Below are positions 57,588 through 64,000 of a stretch of DNA of 64,000 nt, piece by piece; within the stretch, counting starts at the first letter, position 1; each line of letters opens with the position of its first letter. A program made the translations under genes and the position numbers. Source of the DNA: JAZDGX01 sp964482205 (lineage in GTDB: Bacteria > Eisenbacteria > RBG-16-71-46 > CAIMUX01 > WJJG01); the NCBI GenBank assembly GCA_964482205.1, contig CAYZWI010000012.1:62001-126000 (forward strand), read 5' to 3'. The notes under the pieces were generated by a model. That model did no database searches and had not been told where the DNA came from. It saw only the letters and a program-made list of their open reading frames with translations.

Positions 57588-58922
57588 CTATTTCCCCAGT
57601 CCCACTCGCAGCGACTTGCGCATCGATTCCGCCAGGCGGTTGAGCTTCGCGTCGATGCGGAAGCCCACCGCTTGCGCGGCGCCGATCATCACTCCATAGG
57701 CCGCACGCTGTTGCACGCCCAACGATTCCGCGACCTGAAGGATCGACGCCCCTTCTTGATCGAGGAGCGCTCCGTCGGCGAGGGCGATGTCGGCCAGACG
57801 GGAAAGAACGAAGGCCTTGTCCTGCTCCGATCCCTCCGCTTTCACAAGCGCGATTCCCTCCGCTTTCACAAGCGCGATCTCCTCGGGCAAGCGCTTTAAC
57901 ACTTCCTCCCGGTCGGTGATGATCACGCTCTCGGGCTCGTCGGTGAACCAGTGTTGAAGAATCTGAATCAGGATCTTGATTTCATCGTCACAAATGTCCT
58001 TGTCGGACCCGAGAATGAGCACCCCCGAATAGGCGATGATCTTCATCGCCGCCTCATCGGTGCGCTTGAAGGGATAGCGGCGGGTCAGGGCGATCAACTC
58101 GTCGACCGCGGATTCAAGATCCTCGTTGGACAAGCGCTTCCCGTCGACGGACAATCCGTTGCGCCTGGCCTTCTCCGACCGCGAGAAGAGATCGAGAGCC
58201 TTCAGGCGCACGGGCAGCAGCGGGTGCGAAGCGAAGGCCTGTTCCATCAGTTCGGGCCGCCCCTTGATCTCGTCCACCTGCGAGACGAGCGCTTCCACAT
58301 CGAGATTCAAGTTCTTCTCGCTCAAGCCGAAGGTCGCCTTCATCAGCGCGCGGGCGGATGAGTGGAAGCCGCCACTGGCCAGCAGTCCGACGCGGTCCGC
58401 ACTGATCTCCGCCTTCTTCCGCCATCGCAGGAAGAGGCTTTCGCCGAACGGCGGGAGCACGGTGGCCGAAGGATTGTTCCGGTCCGTGGAGATCAAGGCG
58501 TTCATGCGATTGTTGCGAAAGAGGAAGTGGCCGACCTCGTGTCCGAGGATGGACTTGATCTCCTCGTCCTCCAGGTGTTCGAGCGCGCCGGAGGAGACGC
58601 CGATCAGGGAGTAGGTCGCCTTGTCGTGAATGTCGATGATCGCGAAGGCGTTGATGCCGCTCTCGGGCACGCAGAAGACTTCGACATTGGAATCGATTTG
58701 CAGGCGCTTGGATACTTCGTGGAACAGGCGATAGATGCGCGGAGAAATGCGCTCGGAGAGGCGGATGCCGTCCTTGAGCAATTGCTCGCGCGCCCCGCGG
58801 TCGTGCAGACGGCGCTGCTCTTCGGTGGCATCGAGATAGTCGCCGATGCGATAGACCTTGAAGAGCTCGTCGACATCGGCCTTGTCGCCTCGGTAGCGGA
58901 CATCGTCCCAATCGATCGCCAT
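57588..58922 (-). CDS. M48-family metallopeptidase with TerB-like C-terminal part
   Basis: The 444-residue soluble protein lacks transmembrane helices, unlike HtpX. The zinc motif is HEVGH (128-132) in SILGHEVGHFLF, with the third-ligand motif ExxADxxG in AEISADRVGLLASG. The C-terminal half is helical with acidic repeated patterns (DKDICDDEIKILIQIL, then LADIALADGALLDQEG) as seen in TerB-like domains of stress and defence proteins. A 24-base tandem duplication adds eight residues (ALVKAEGI/ALVKAEGS). The ATG at 58922 follows GGAGGAACC at 5 bases. It is convergent with the ImmA/IrrE gene; the partner is unknown. Confidence 0.8.
   Translation of the reverse strand: MAIDWDDVRYRGDKADVDELFKVYRIGDYLDATEEQRRLHDRGAREQLLKDGIRLSERISPRIYRLFHEVSKRLQIDSNVEVFCVPESGINAFAIIDIHDKATYSLIGVSSGALEHLEDEEIKSILGHEVGHFLFRNNRMNALISTDRNNPSATVLPPFGESLFLRWRKKAEISADRVGLLASGGFHSSARALMKATFGLSEKNLNLDVEALVSQVDEIKGRPELMEQAFASHPLLPVRLKALDLFSRSEKARRNGLSVDGKRLSNEDLESAVDELIALTRRYPFKRTDEAAMKIIAYSGVLILGSDKDICDDEIKILIQILQHWFTDEPESVIITDREEVLKRLPEEIALVKAEGIALVKAEGSEQDKAFVLSRLADIALADGALLDQEGASILQVAESLGVQQRAAYGVMIGAAQAVGFRIDAKLNRLAESMRKSLRVGLGK
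57831..57878 (-). repeat. 24-base perfect tandem duplication in the M48 gene
   Basis: Two identical 24-base copies (57831-57854 and 57855-57878) keep the frame and duplicate eight residues. Typical of recent replication slippage. Confidence 0.85.
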
Positions 58923-59150
58923 GGTTCCTCCGCAAGCCGCCCGGCAGGCAGCGCTTGGCATCGTCGATCATCGTTCGGAAAGGGCATCTTAGCACCGAGG
59001 GAGCGGTAATTCACTCGTTCGGCAAGCAGGCGGCCGTCTTGCACCCGACGAGCCGATCTTCCATGCTTGGGTTGTCCTTCAGAATGCTGCGATGCCACGA
59101 CCGGGCATGCAGCGACCGTGGGCCAGCTCATTGGATGCAGGAGGCGGCTC

Positions 59151-59315
59151 ATGTCCAAGATCCGTTCCGGAGACCGCTGCGCCGATTGCAGCCACTGCAA
59201 GGTCTGGAGCAGCGACCACAAAAAGGCCAATTGCTCGCTCACGCATGAACAGGGGTTCCATCCCGACCGGCCCGTTCCAGCGAAATGCGTTGGGAATGCG
59301 ACCCGCTCGTACTGA
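59151..59315 (+). CDS. small cysteine-rich protein
   Basis: A 54-residue open frame is preceded by a strong AGGAGG six bases before its ATG. Cysteines at 10, 13 and 16, spaced CxxCxxC, with others at 28 and 46, suggest metal binding. Charged residues dominate and there is no signal peptide. The family is not recognised. It lies in the 450-base gap between the M48 gene and the YitT gene, on the plus strand, so it is probably its own unit. Confidence 0.55.
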   Translation: MSKIRSGDRCADCSHCKVWSSDHKKANCSLTHEQGFHPDRPVPAKCVGNATRSY

Positions 59316-59378
59316 GCCGTAAGGTGCTGACCAGGCACGCGTGCTGACAAGGCAGGCGCGCGGAGACCCAGCGCGCGC

Positions 59379-60434
59379 TCACATACTGGTCTGGGCCTTC
59401 AATCGATCGCGCAGCGGCTTGAAGCCTTCCCCCAGGACCTCGTGGGCCTTGCCGACCACGAGGAACGCCTCCGGATCCACCTTCGCGATCAACTGCTCGA
59501 GGGGCACGAGCTGCTTGCGGTCGACCACGCAGAGGATGACATTCTTCCGCCCACCGCGGTACAGGCCGTGAGCTTCGAAGACCGTCCCCGAGCGCCCCGT
59601 CCCGAAGAGGATCGCTTCGCGAATGGCCTCGCCCTTCTCGGTCACGATCGTCACGGCGCGCGAGTGGGTGCGCCCTTCGAGCACGCTATCGATGACCCGC
59701 CCGGTCACGAAGATCGTGATCACTGCGTAGAGCGAGAGATTCGGGTTGCGGAAATAGAACGAGGCCAGCACGACCACGATCGCGTCGGCGATGATCATCC
59801 AGGCCCCGACGGTGATGTTCGTCTTCCGGCCGAGGATCTGGCCCACGATGTCGCTTCCGCCGGTGGATCCCATCTGGCGGAACACGATTCCCAGGCCGCC
59901 GCCGATCGCGAGACCCCCGAAGATGCTCGCAAGCATCGGATCGAGGCCTTGGACGGTCTCCTGCCACCCGGCCTGGCGGATCACATAGCTCAGCAGATCC
60001 ATGAACAAGGACGAGCCGACCATGCCCGCAATGGTCCGCGTGACGAAGCGGGCCCCGAGAGCATGCAGCCCCCACAGGAACAGCGGGATGTTGAGCACGA
60101 GGCCGATCGTCCCGGTCGGAATCGAGCGCCCGAACATTGCCCCCGACGCGTAGTGGAGAATGGTCGCGATTCCGAAGACCCCGCCCGGCGCGATTCGCTG
60201 GGGGATCATGAAAAAGCTGTATCCGGCCGCCATGATGAGGCAGCCGATCGCCAGCAGGGTGTACGACCAGGCCAGAGAGGGCAGCGCGCCGCGCGTGAGG
60301 GCCAGCCACTCACGCCTCCGCGCCTCGAATTCATCCGGGGACGAGGGCCCCAGGAGAGCATGGAGGCCGCGGCTTTCCGATCTCCTCGAATCGCTCGCCT
60401 GCCCCCTGTCTCGGTCTCTCGATTCGTCGCGCAT
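59379..60434 (-). CDS. YitT-family membrane protein (DUF161/DUF2179)
   Basis: The 351-residue inner-membrane protein has a charged N-terminal tail (about 65 residues, RDRDRGQASDSRRSESRG) and five hydrophobic segments (LAWSYTLLAIGCLIMAAGY, TIGLVLNIPLFLWG and others). It has the glycine-rich MGSTGGSDIVGQIL and a C-terminal soluble DUF2179 part (GRTHSRAVTIVTEKGEAIREAIL ... CVVDRKQLVPLEQLI). The family is widespread and its transport role is unproven. The ATG at 60434 follows AAGGCGG. A GTG at 60479 would add 15 residues. It has its own promoter and no close neighbour on its strand. Confidence 0.85.
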   Translation of the reverse strand: MRDESRDRDRGQASDSRRSESRGLHALLGPSSPDEFEARRREWLALTRGALPSLAWSYTLLAIGCLIMAAGYSFFMIPQRIAPGGVFGIATILHYASGAMFGRSIPTGTIGLVLNIPLFLWGLHALGARFVTRTIAGMVGSSLFMDLLSYVIRQAGWQETVQGLDPMLASIFGGLAIGGGLGIVFRQMGSTGGSDIVGQILGRKTNITVGAWMIIADAIVVVLASFYFRNPNLSLYAVITIFVTGRVIDSVLEGRTHSRAVTIVTEKGEAIREAILFGTGRSGTVFEAHGLYRGGRKNVILCVVDRKQLVPLEQLIAKVDPEAFLVVGKAHEVLGEGFKPLRDRLKAQTSM

Positions 60435-60563
60435 GCTTCCGCCTTTCCGCGTTTCCACCAGCTTGGCGCTTTCGCTCACTCGAGCCCATTCCGGATCTTC
60501 GGGTGCTCCGCGGCCTCGTGGGTCCGCGGTTTACCGGTGTCGCCACCCGAAAAACAGCGATCA

Positions 60564-60572
60564 ATTCTATCA
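60564..60572 (-). promoter_or_regulatory. extended -10 promoter for the YitT gene
   Basis: On the minus strand TGA precedes TAGAAT (60569-60564), without a good -35. The leader to the ATG at 60434 would be about 120 bases. Confidence 0.45.
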
Positions 60573-60936
60573 GAACCGCCCGCGATAGGGGTGGCGAAAC
60601 CGGCCGCCTCACGGTCTCCAAACGGATTCCGCGGGGTGGGCGGCCGGAGGGCCTCTCCCGGCCAGAAGGCGCATTTCGGCAATCCGCCCCGGGCTGGATG
60701 GCCTGAATCCGCCGATTGCGCGGAAGCGCGGACGCGCTCCCCCGAAGACACGCAGACGAGCCGCAGGATTCGAGCAATCGTGCCGAACAATCACCCAAGG
60801 ACGGACGGGAACCTTCCAAGGACGAAAGAAAGCTCGGGAGGCTATGGACTCGAAGAGACGCCAAGCATCTCGAGAGTCGCAACATTCCCGCTGAGGGGTC
60901 GCGGACGAAGGCTCAGACGGGAGGGAGGAGGCTGCA
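60573..60936. other. divergent intergenic region, nothing further recognised
   Basis: About 360 bases upstream of the small secreted-protein gene. Overlapping open frames lack ribosome sites. No promoter for the plus-strand gene was clear. Confidence 0.4.
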
Positions 60937-61239
60937 ATGGTTCACGAGAAAAGCACGCGGCGCGGCATGTGGGCTTTGGCGATTCTCATGGGAATCGCGT
61001 TGTTGTTCCCCGGCTCGGCGCTGGCCAAGCAGACCAAAAAGGTGATCGCTCTGCGGACGAACAGCCGCGTAGTCACCGTTCAACCGCACGCGCGTGGGCC
61101 CGTCGATCGTCCCGTTCGCCGGTACATCATCCGTAGCGACAATCCGACTATCAGCAGGATCTGGGTGCCCGGCCACCACACCATCACGCAGCGCGGCACC
61201 CGGATGTGGGTCGCTGGACATTTTCGCTCCGTGCACTGA
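60937..61239 (+). CDS. small secreted protein with WxxGH motifs
   Basis: The 100-residue protein has a signal peptide (GMWALAILMGIALLFPGSALA) and a mature part of about 70 residues. This ends in two related motifs, RIWVPGHHTITQRG and RMWVAGHFRSVH, similar to the repeated tryptophan-glycine motifs of WXXGXW-type periplasmic proteins. The ATG at 60937 follows GGAGGGAGGAGG at about 5 bases. The function is unknown. It ends 18 bases before a strong terminator and stands alone. Confidence 0.65.
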   Translation: MVHEKSTRRGMWALAILMGIALLFPGSALAKQTKKVIALRTNSRVVTVQPHARGPVDRPVRRYIIRSDNPTISRIWVPGHHTITQRGTRMWVAGHFRSVH

Positions 61240-61257
61240 TCCGAACTCCCAAGCCTC

Positions 61258-61311
61258 CGAAGCGAGCCGTCCTGTCGCCGGTGCGCCGGTGCGGACGGCT
61301 CCTTCGTTTTT
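61258..61311 (+). terminator. rho-independent terminator
   Basis: GAGCCGTCC (61264-61272) pairs with GGACGGCTC (61293-61301); outer CGAAG and CTTCG extend the stem past one bulged base, and TTTTT follows at 61307-61311. It terminates the small secreted-protein gene. Confidence 0.8.
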
Positions 61312-61442
61312 CCGCTTTCCCCGCTGCCCGCCTTGCGCACTCGTGGATCCGATATCGGCCCCCCGTCGCGCCGTCGTTTCTGAGCTCCGCCGCCGCCCGT
61401 CTTGCCGGGCCGGTGACCAGCCAGGAAGCTGGCCGGAAGACA

Positions 61443-61470
61443 TTGACAAGAGCAGAAAGCCGTCTATCAT
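61443..61470 (+). promoter_or_regulatory. strong sigma-70 promoter
   Basis: TTGACA (61443-61448) and TATCAT (61465-61470) are 16 bases apart in an AT-rich stretch. A second, extended element, TGC-TATAGC (61523-61531), lies just downstream. Either would drive the gene at 61703, leaving a leader of roughly 165-225 bases. Confidence 0.6.
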
Positions 61471-61702
61471 TCGTCCCTGATTCGTTGTTCTTTCAACTAT
61501 TTCCATTTATTGGTACTTGGGGTGCTATAGCATCTCACTTGCATGTCGAAGGGAACCGGAAACGAGAGGTGGCGCCATGCAGGATCGAGGGGCGGACCAT
61601 TGGATGATCCGTCGCCTGGACCGGCCCATGACCTGATGCGCTGCTTCGAACCGGCACGCCCTGATGGCAGGGCAATCGCGACAAGCAGGAGGAGGATCGT
61701 CG

Positions 61703-62554
61703 ATGGCTGTCGTGAAGAAGAACTCGCCCTTTGAAGATCTCAGTGGACGAGTCGGCGATCTCGTCTTTCGACGGCGCGGAGGAAAGACGATCGTCTCCCG
61801 ACGGCCGGCGAAGAAGGAGAAGAAGAGGCCTTCGACCAAACCGCGCGAAGGGGCGATGAGCCGTTTTCGGGAGGCCGTGATCTTCGCGCGCGAAGCCCGG
61901 CATCAGCCCGCGTTCCGCAGTCTCTGCCGCCAGCTCCGCGGAGCTTCGCCCTACCATCTCGCGATCCAGGATTACCTGAGCATTCCTTCCATCGAGACGA
62001 TCGACGATCGAGCGGTGACCGCCTCGGGCGGCCCGCTCATCGTCACCGTTCAGGAGCTCATCGCCGTTCGTGAAGTGCGCGCCCGAATCGAAGGAGGAGG
62101 GTGGGTGCGCGGGCGGGCGATGGGCCTTTCCGCGAAGCCGGTCGCGCGCCAAGGCGAAGGCGTCAAGGAGGCGGCGCCCTCGCCATCGAGCGCGCGCTCC
62201 ACGCTCACGCCCGCCGACAGATTCTTTCGCCGCGTGCCGAACGATGCACGCGCCTCGAATGCAGGGTCTCCACAGGCGGATTCGCCGGGAATGGGATCGG
62301 GCGTGGAAGCGCCGTCCGCTCGGGTCGCCGGTCGCTCACCGGCCGTGGCGAATGCCATGACCGGCGAGGCGGCAGGCCAACGAGAAGGGCCATCGGACGA
62401 CTCTGGCCGCAATCGATCGCCGGCGAATGCACAGGTCAGCACTTGGCGAATCGATCTGCCGCGCGGTGGCGAGATTGAAATCGTCGCGTACGACTACGCA
62501 GGCAACCAGGCGCAGGAGAAACGCACGGTGGGATCGAAGGATGCGAACGCGTGA
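61703..62554 (+). CDS. unrecognised basic protein
   Basis: The 283-residue protein has an N-terminal GRVGDLVFRRRGGKTIVSRRP motif (a pattern I associate with short DNA- or structure-associated proteins of Bacteroidota phages, recalled not tested). A helical stretch (SRFREAVIFAREARHQPAF, SPYHLAIQDYL) follows, then a long low-complexity Ser/Pro/Ala-rich linker and a C-terminal strand-rich tail (GGEIEIVAYDYAG). There is no signal peptide or transmembrane segment. The ATG at 61703 follows GGAGGAGG at about 8 bases; there is an upstream in-frame ATG at 61664. It is alone on its strand, convergent with selD, behind a strong promoter. The function is unknown. Confidence 0.55.
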   Translation: MAVVKKNSPFEDLSGRVGDLVFRRRGGKTIVSRRPAKKEKKRPSTKPREGAMSRFREAVIFAREARHQPAFRSLCRQLRGASPYHLAIQDYLSIPSIETIDDRAVTASGGPLIVTVQELIAVREVRARIEGGGWVRGRAMGLSAKPVARQGEGVKEAAPSPSSARSTLTPADRFFRRVPNDARASNAGSPQADSPGMGSGVEAPSARVAGRSPAVANAMTGEAAGQREGPSDDSGRNRSPANAQVSTWRIDLPRGGEIEIVAYDYAGNQAQEKRTVGSKDANA

Positions 62555-62661
62555 GGAAGGCGCCTGCCGGCGCTGAAGGCGGCCTGACGGGGGTCCCTGC
62601 ATCGCTCGGCGTCGTTTCGCGCCGTGGAAGCGCGCGCGTGCTGGCGGCCATGAGGATCGCT

Positions 62662-63711
62662 CTACTCGACGCGAATCGTGCCCCCCGTTCCCCCTTCGAC
62701 GCGGCCGACGATTGCGGATGACGACACGCCCGCGTCACGCAAGGCATGCAGCAGGCCCTCGGCTTCAGAGAAATCGACCGCGATCAGCAATCCCCCCGAG
62801 GTCTGAGGATCGAAGAGCGCTTGGGCCATTTCTTCCGAGACATCCGGACCAAAGTGGGCCATGGATTCGCGGTATTTGCGATTGCGGAAGAGCCCTCCAG
62901 GCAGGAATCCCGCGGCCGCGTACTCGAGAACATCCGACATCAAGGGAATCTCGCGTGCCTGCAGGACGAACCCCAGGTCGCTGCCCTCCACCATCTCGCA
63001 GGCGTGTCCGATCAGGCCGAAGCCGGTCACGTCGGTGCACGCGTGCACGGGAAAGCGGGCCATCGTCTCTGCCGCCTTCCGGTTGAGGGTCGTCATGGAA
63101 GTGACGGATTCCGATTGCGCTTTCTCGCCCGCCGCATCGTTCTTGAGCGCCGTCGAGATGATCCCCGTCCCCAACGGCTTGGTGAGGATCAGCCGGTCGC
63201 CGGGTCGCGCGCCTTGATTCGTGAGCACGCGATCGGGATGCACGATCCCGGTCACCGAGAGGCCGAACTTGAGCTCGGGATCCTTGATACTGTGTCCGCC
63301 GGCCAGCACGGTGTCGGCCTCGCGAAGCTTCTCGAGTCCTCCGCGGAGCACCTCGCGCAGTACATCGATGTCCATGGTATCGAGCGGAAAGCAGACGATG
63401 TTCATCGCGCACAGCGGCCAGCCGCCCATGGCGTAGACATCGCTCAGCGAATTGGCGGTCGCGATCTGCCCGAAGAGAAACGGGTCATCCACGATCGGCG
63501 TGAAGAAGTCGACCGTCTGGATGAGCGCGATTTCATCCGTCAGCTTGTACACGCCCGCATCGTCGGGCTTCTCGAGCCCCACGATCAGGTTCGGATTTGT
63601 CGAGACTTCCAGACCGCAGAGCGCACGGGCCAGGTCCCCTGGCCCCAGCTTCGATGCTCAGCCGGCGCCGGTAACGGTCTGCGTCAGCCTTGGCCGCAGC
63701 GAATCCACCAC
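62662..63711 (-). CDS. selD: selenide, water dikinase (SelD), predicted selenoprotein with in-frame TGA
   Basis: SelD makes selenophosphate from selenide and ATP for selenocysteine and selenouridine synthesis. The clear part has PDDAGVYKL, GGHSIKDPELKFG and DPQTSGGLL. A frame starting only at the GTG at 63582 would lack the N-terminus. Reading the same frame upstream through TGA (63660-63658) gives RLTQTVTGAG-[Sec]-ASKLGPGDLARAL, which matches the E. coli sequence around Cys17 and Lys20 (RLTQ...GAGCGCK). With a GTG at 63711, preceded by AGGAGA, the protein is 349 residues (E. coli has 347) with Sec at residue 18; a GTG at 63708 is possible. A SECIS-like hairpin follows the TGA. The TGA is therefore recoded, not a stop. 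Confidence 0.88.
63627..63645 (-). promoter_or_regulatory. SECIS-like hairpin for selenocysteine insertion
   Basis: Starting 12 bases after the TGA, GGGCCAGG pairs perfectly with CCTGGCCC around a GGA loop. The loop is about 20 bases past the TGA, inside the range for bacterial SECIS elements read by SelB. Confidence 0.65.
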
Positions 63712-63770
63712 CCATCTCCTCTTCGTTTGCTCTTCTCACGGAATCCGCGCATCGCTTCGCGCGCGCCCGG

Positions 63771-63798
63771 ATCGTAACCTTCGCAAAACAAAAGGCAA
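63771..63798 (-). promoter_or_regulatory. possible selD promoter
   Basis: On the minus strand TTGCCT (63798-63793) and TACGAT (63776-63771), 16 bases apart, each match four of six consensus bases. The leader to the GTG is about 53 bases. Confidence 0.4.
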
Positions 63799-64000
63799 AG
63801 TCGTCATTGCGCCGCGCAGGCGTTTGCGTCGTCCACCAAGGTTGCGCGAAAATTGGGGATGTGAGGGCGAGGGCCCGAGCGCGATTGCCCTCAGGCCGCC
63901 AAAGAAGCACGGGAAAGAGCCGGCGTCCTGGAAGTGGCCGAAATCCAATGGCGATTTACCGGCCGATCCGCGACCTCGCCTGGGCGTCTCATCAACTCCG

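Noticed and set aside
62560..62590. Weak hairpin GCGCC/GGCGC between the 61703 gene and selD
   Set aside because: Only five base pairs and no T-run, so it is unconvincing as a terminator.
63799..64000. Possible plus-strand gene starting near 63949 and running off the right edge
   Set aside because: Only about 17 codons are visible, with no good ribosome site, so the call could not be supported.

Overview
The window is GC-rich bacterial DNA with about 34 protein genes and no recognisable rRNA, tRNA, CRISPR array or insertion sequence. Two giant secreted peptidase-C25 (gingipain-like) proteins and a beta-helix protein end in a FlgD-Ig-like/type IX-style sorting domain (motif NxPNPF, then GxYFYxL). 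An alginate-export-type outer membrane protein, a lipoprotein and a selenoprotein SelD are also present. Together these suggest a Gram-negative member of the FCB-like candidate phyla (Eisenbacteria is my best guess). That placement is an inference from protein style, not a database result.

Left part (1-27.6 kb): partial alginate-export porin; lactate-permease family transporter; HDOD protein; peptidase T; a PAS-only sensor translationally coupled to a sigma-54 activator with a degenerate receiver; CYTH protein; lipoprotein; first C25 protein; beta-helix protein; second C25 protein; then two radical SAM/SPASM proteins and a family 2 glycosyltransferase in one tight operon. Several genes here have good hairpin terminators and extended -10 promoters.

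Central part (28.0-52.9 kb) is the unusual region. Ten co-directional minus-strand genes encode, in transcription order: a zinc-ribbon Hsp70, a second protein that may be a decayed Hsp70 relative, a signal-peptide/TM/coiled-coil protein, an unrecognised protein, a zinc-ribbon beta-propeller protein, a membrane-anchored VWA protein, a three-TM protein, a very large tubulin/FtsZ-like GTPase (Tubulin_2 type), a PEGA-repeat outer-membrane barrel, and a Sel1-repeat membrane protein. Upstream lies a SLOG-like/multi-TM protein on the same strand, and divergent from it a TIR-receiver fusion. The parts list covers cytoplasm, inner membrane, periplasm and outer membrane. SLOG and TIR are typical of nucleotide-signalled immune effectors. 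I read this as a candidate envelope-spanning, tubulin- and chaperone-driven system with a possible defence role.

Right part (53.0-64 kb): a DUF932-like protein and an SF2 helicase, divergent from an XRE regulator and an ImmA/IrrE metallopeptidase across a repeat-bearing operator; an M48 peptidase with a TerB-like tail; a small cysteine-rich protein; a YitT-family membrane protein; a WxxGH-motif secreted protein; an unrecognised secreted-looking or structural protein; and selD. The selD reading frame continues upstream through an in-frame TGA at the catalytic cysteine position, followed by a SECIS-like hairpin, so it is very probably a selenoprotein.
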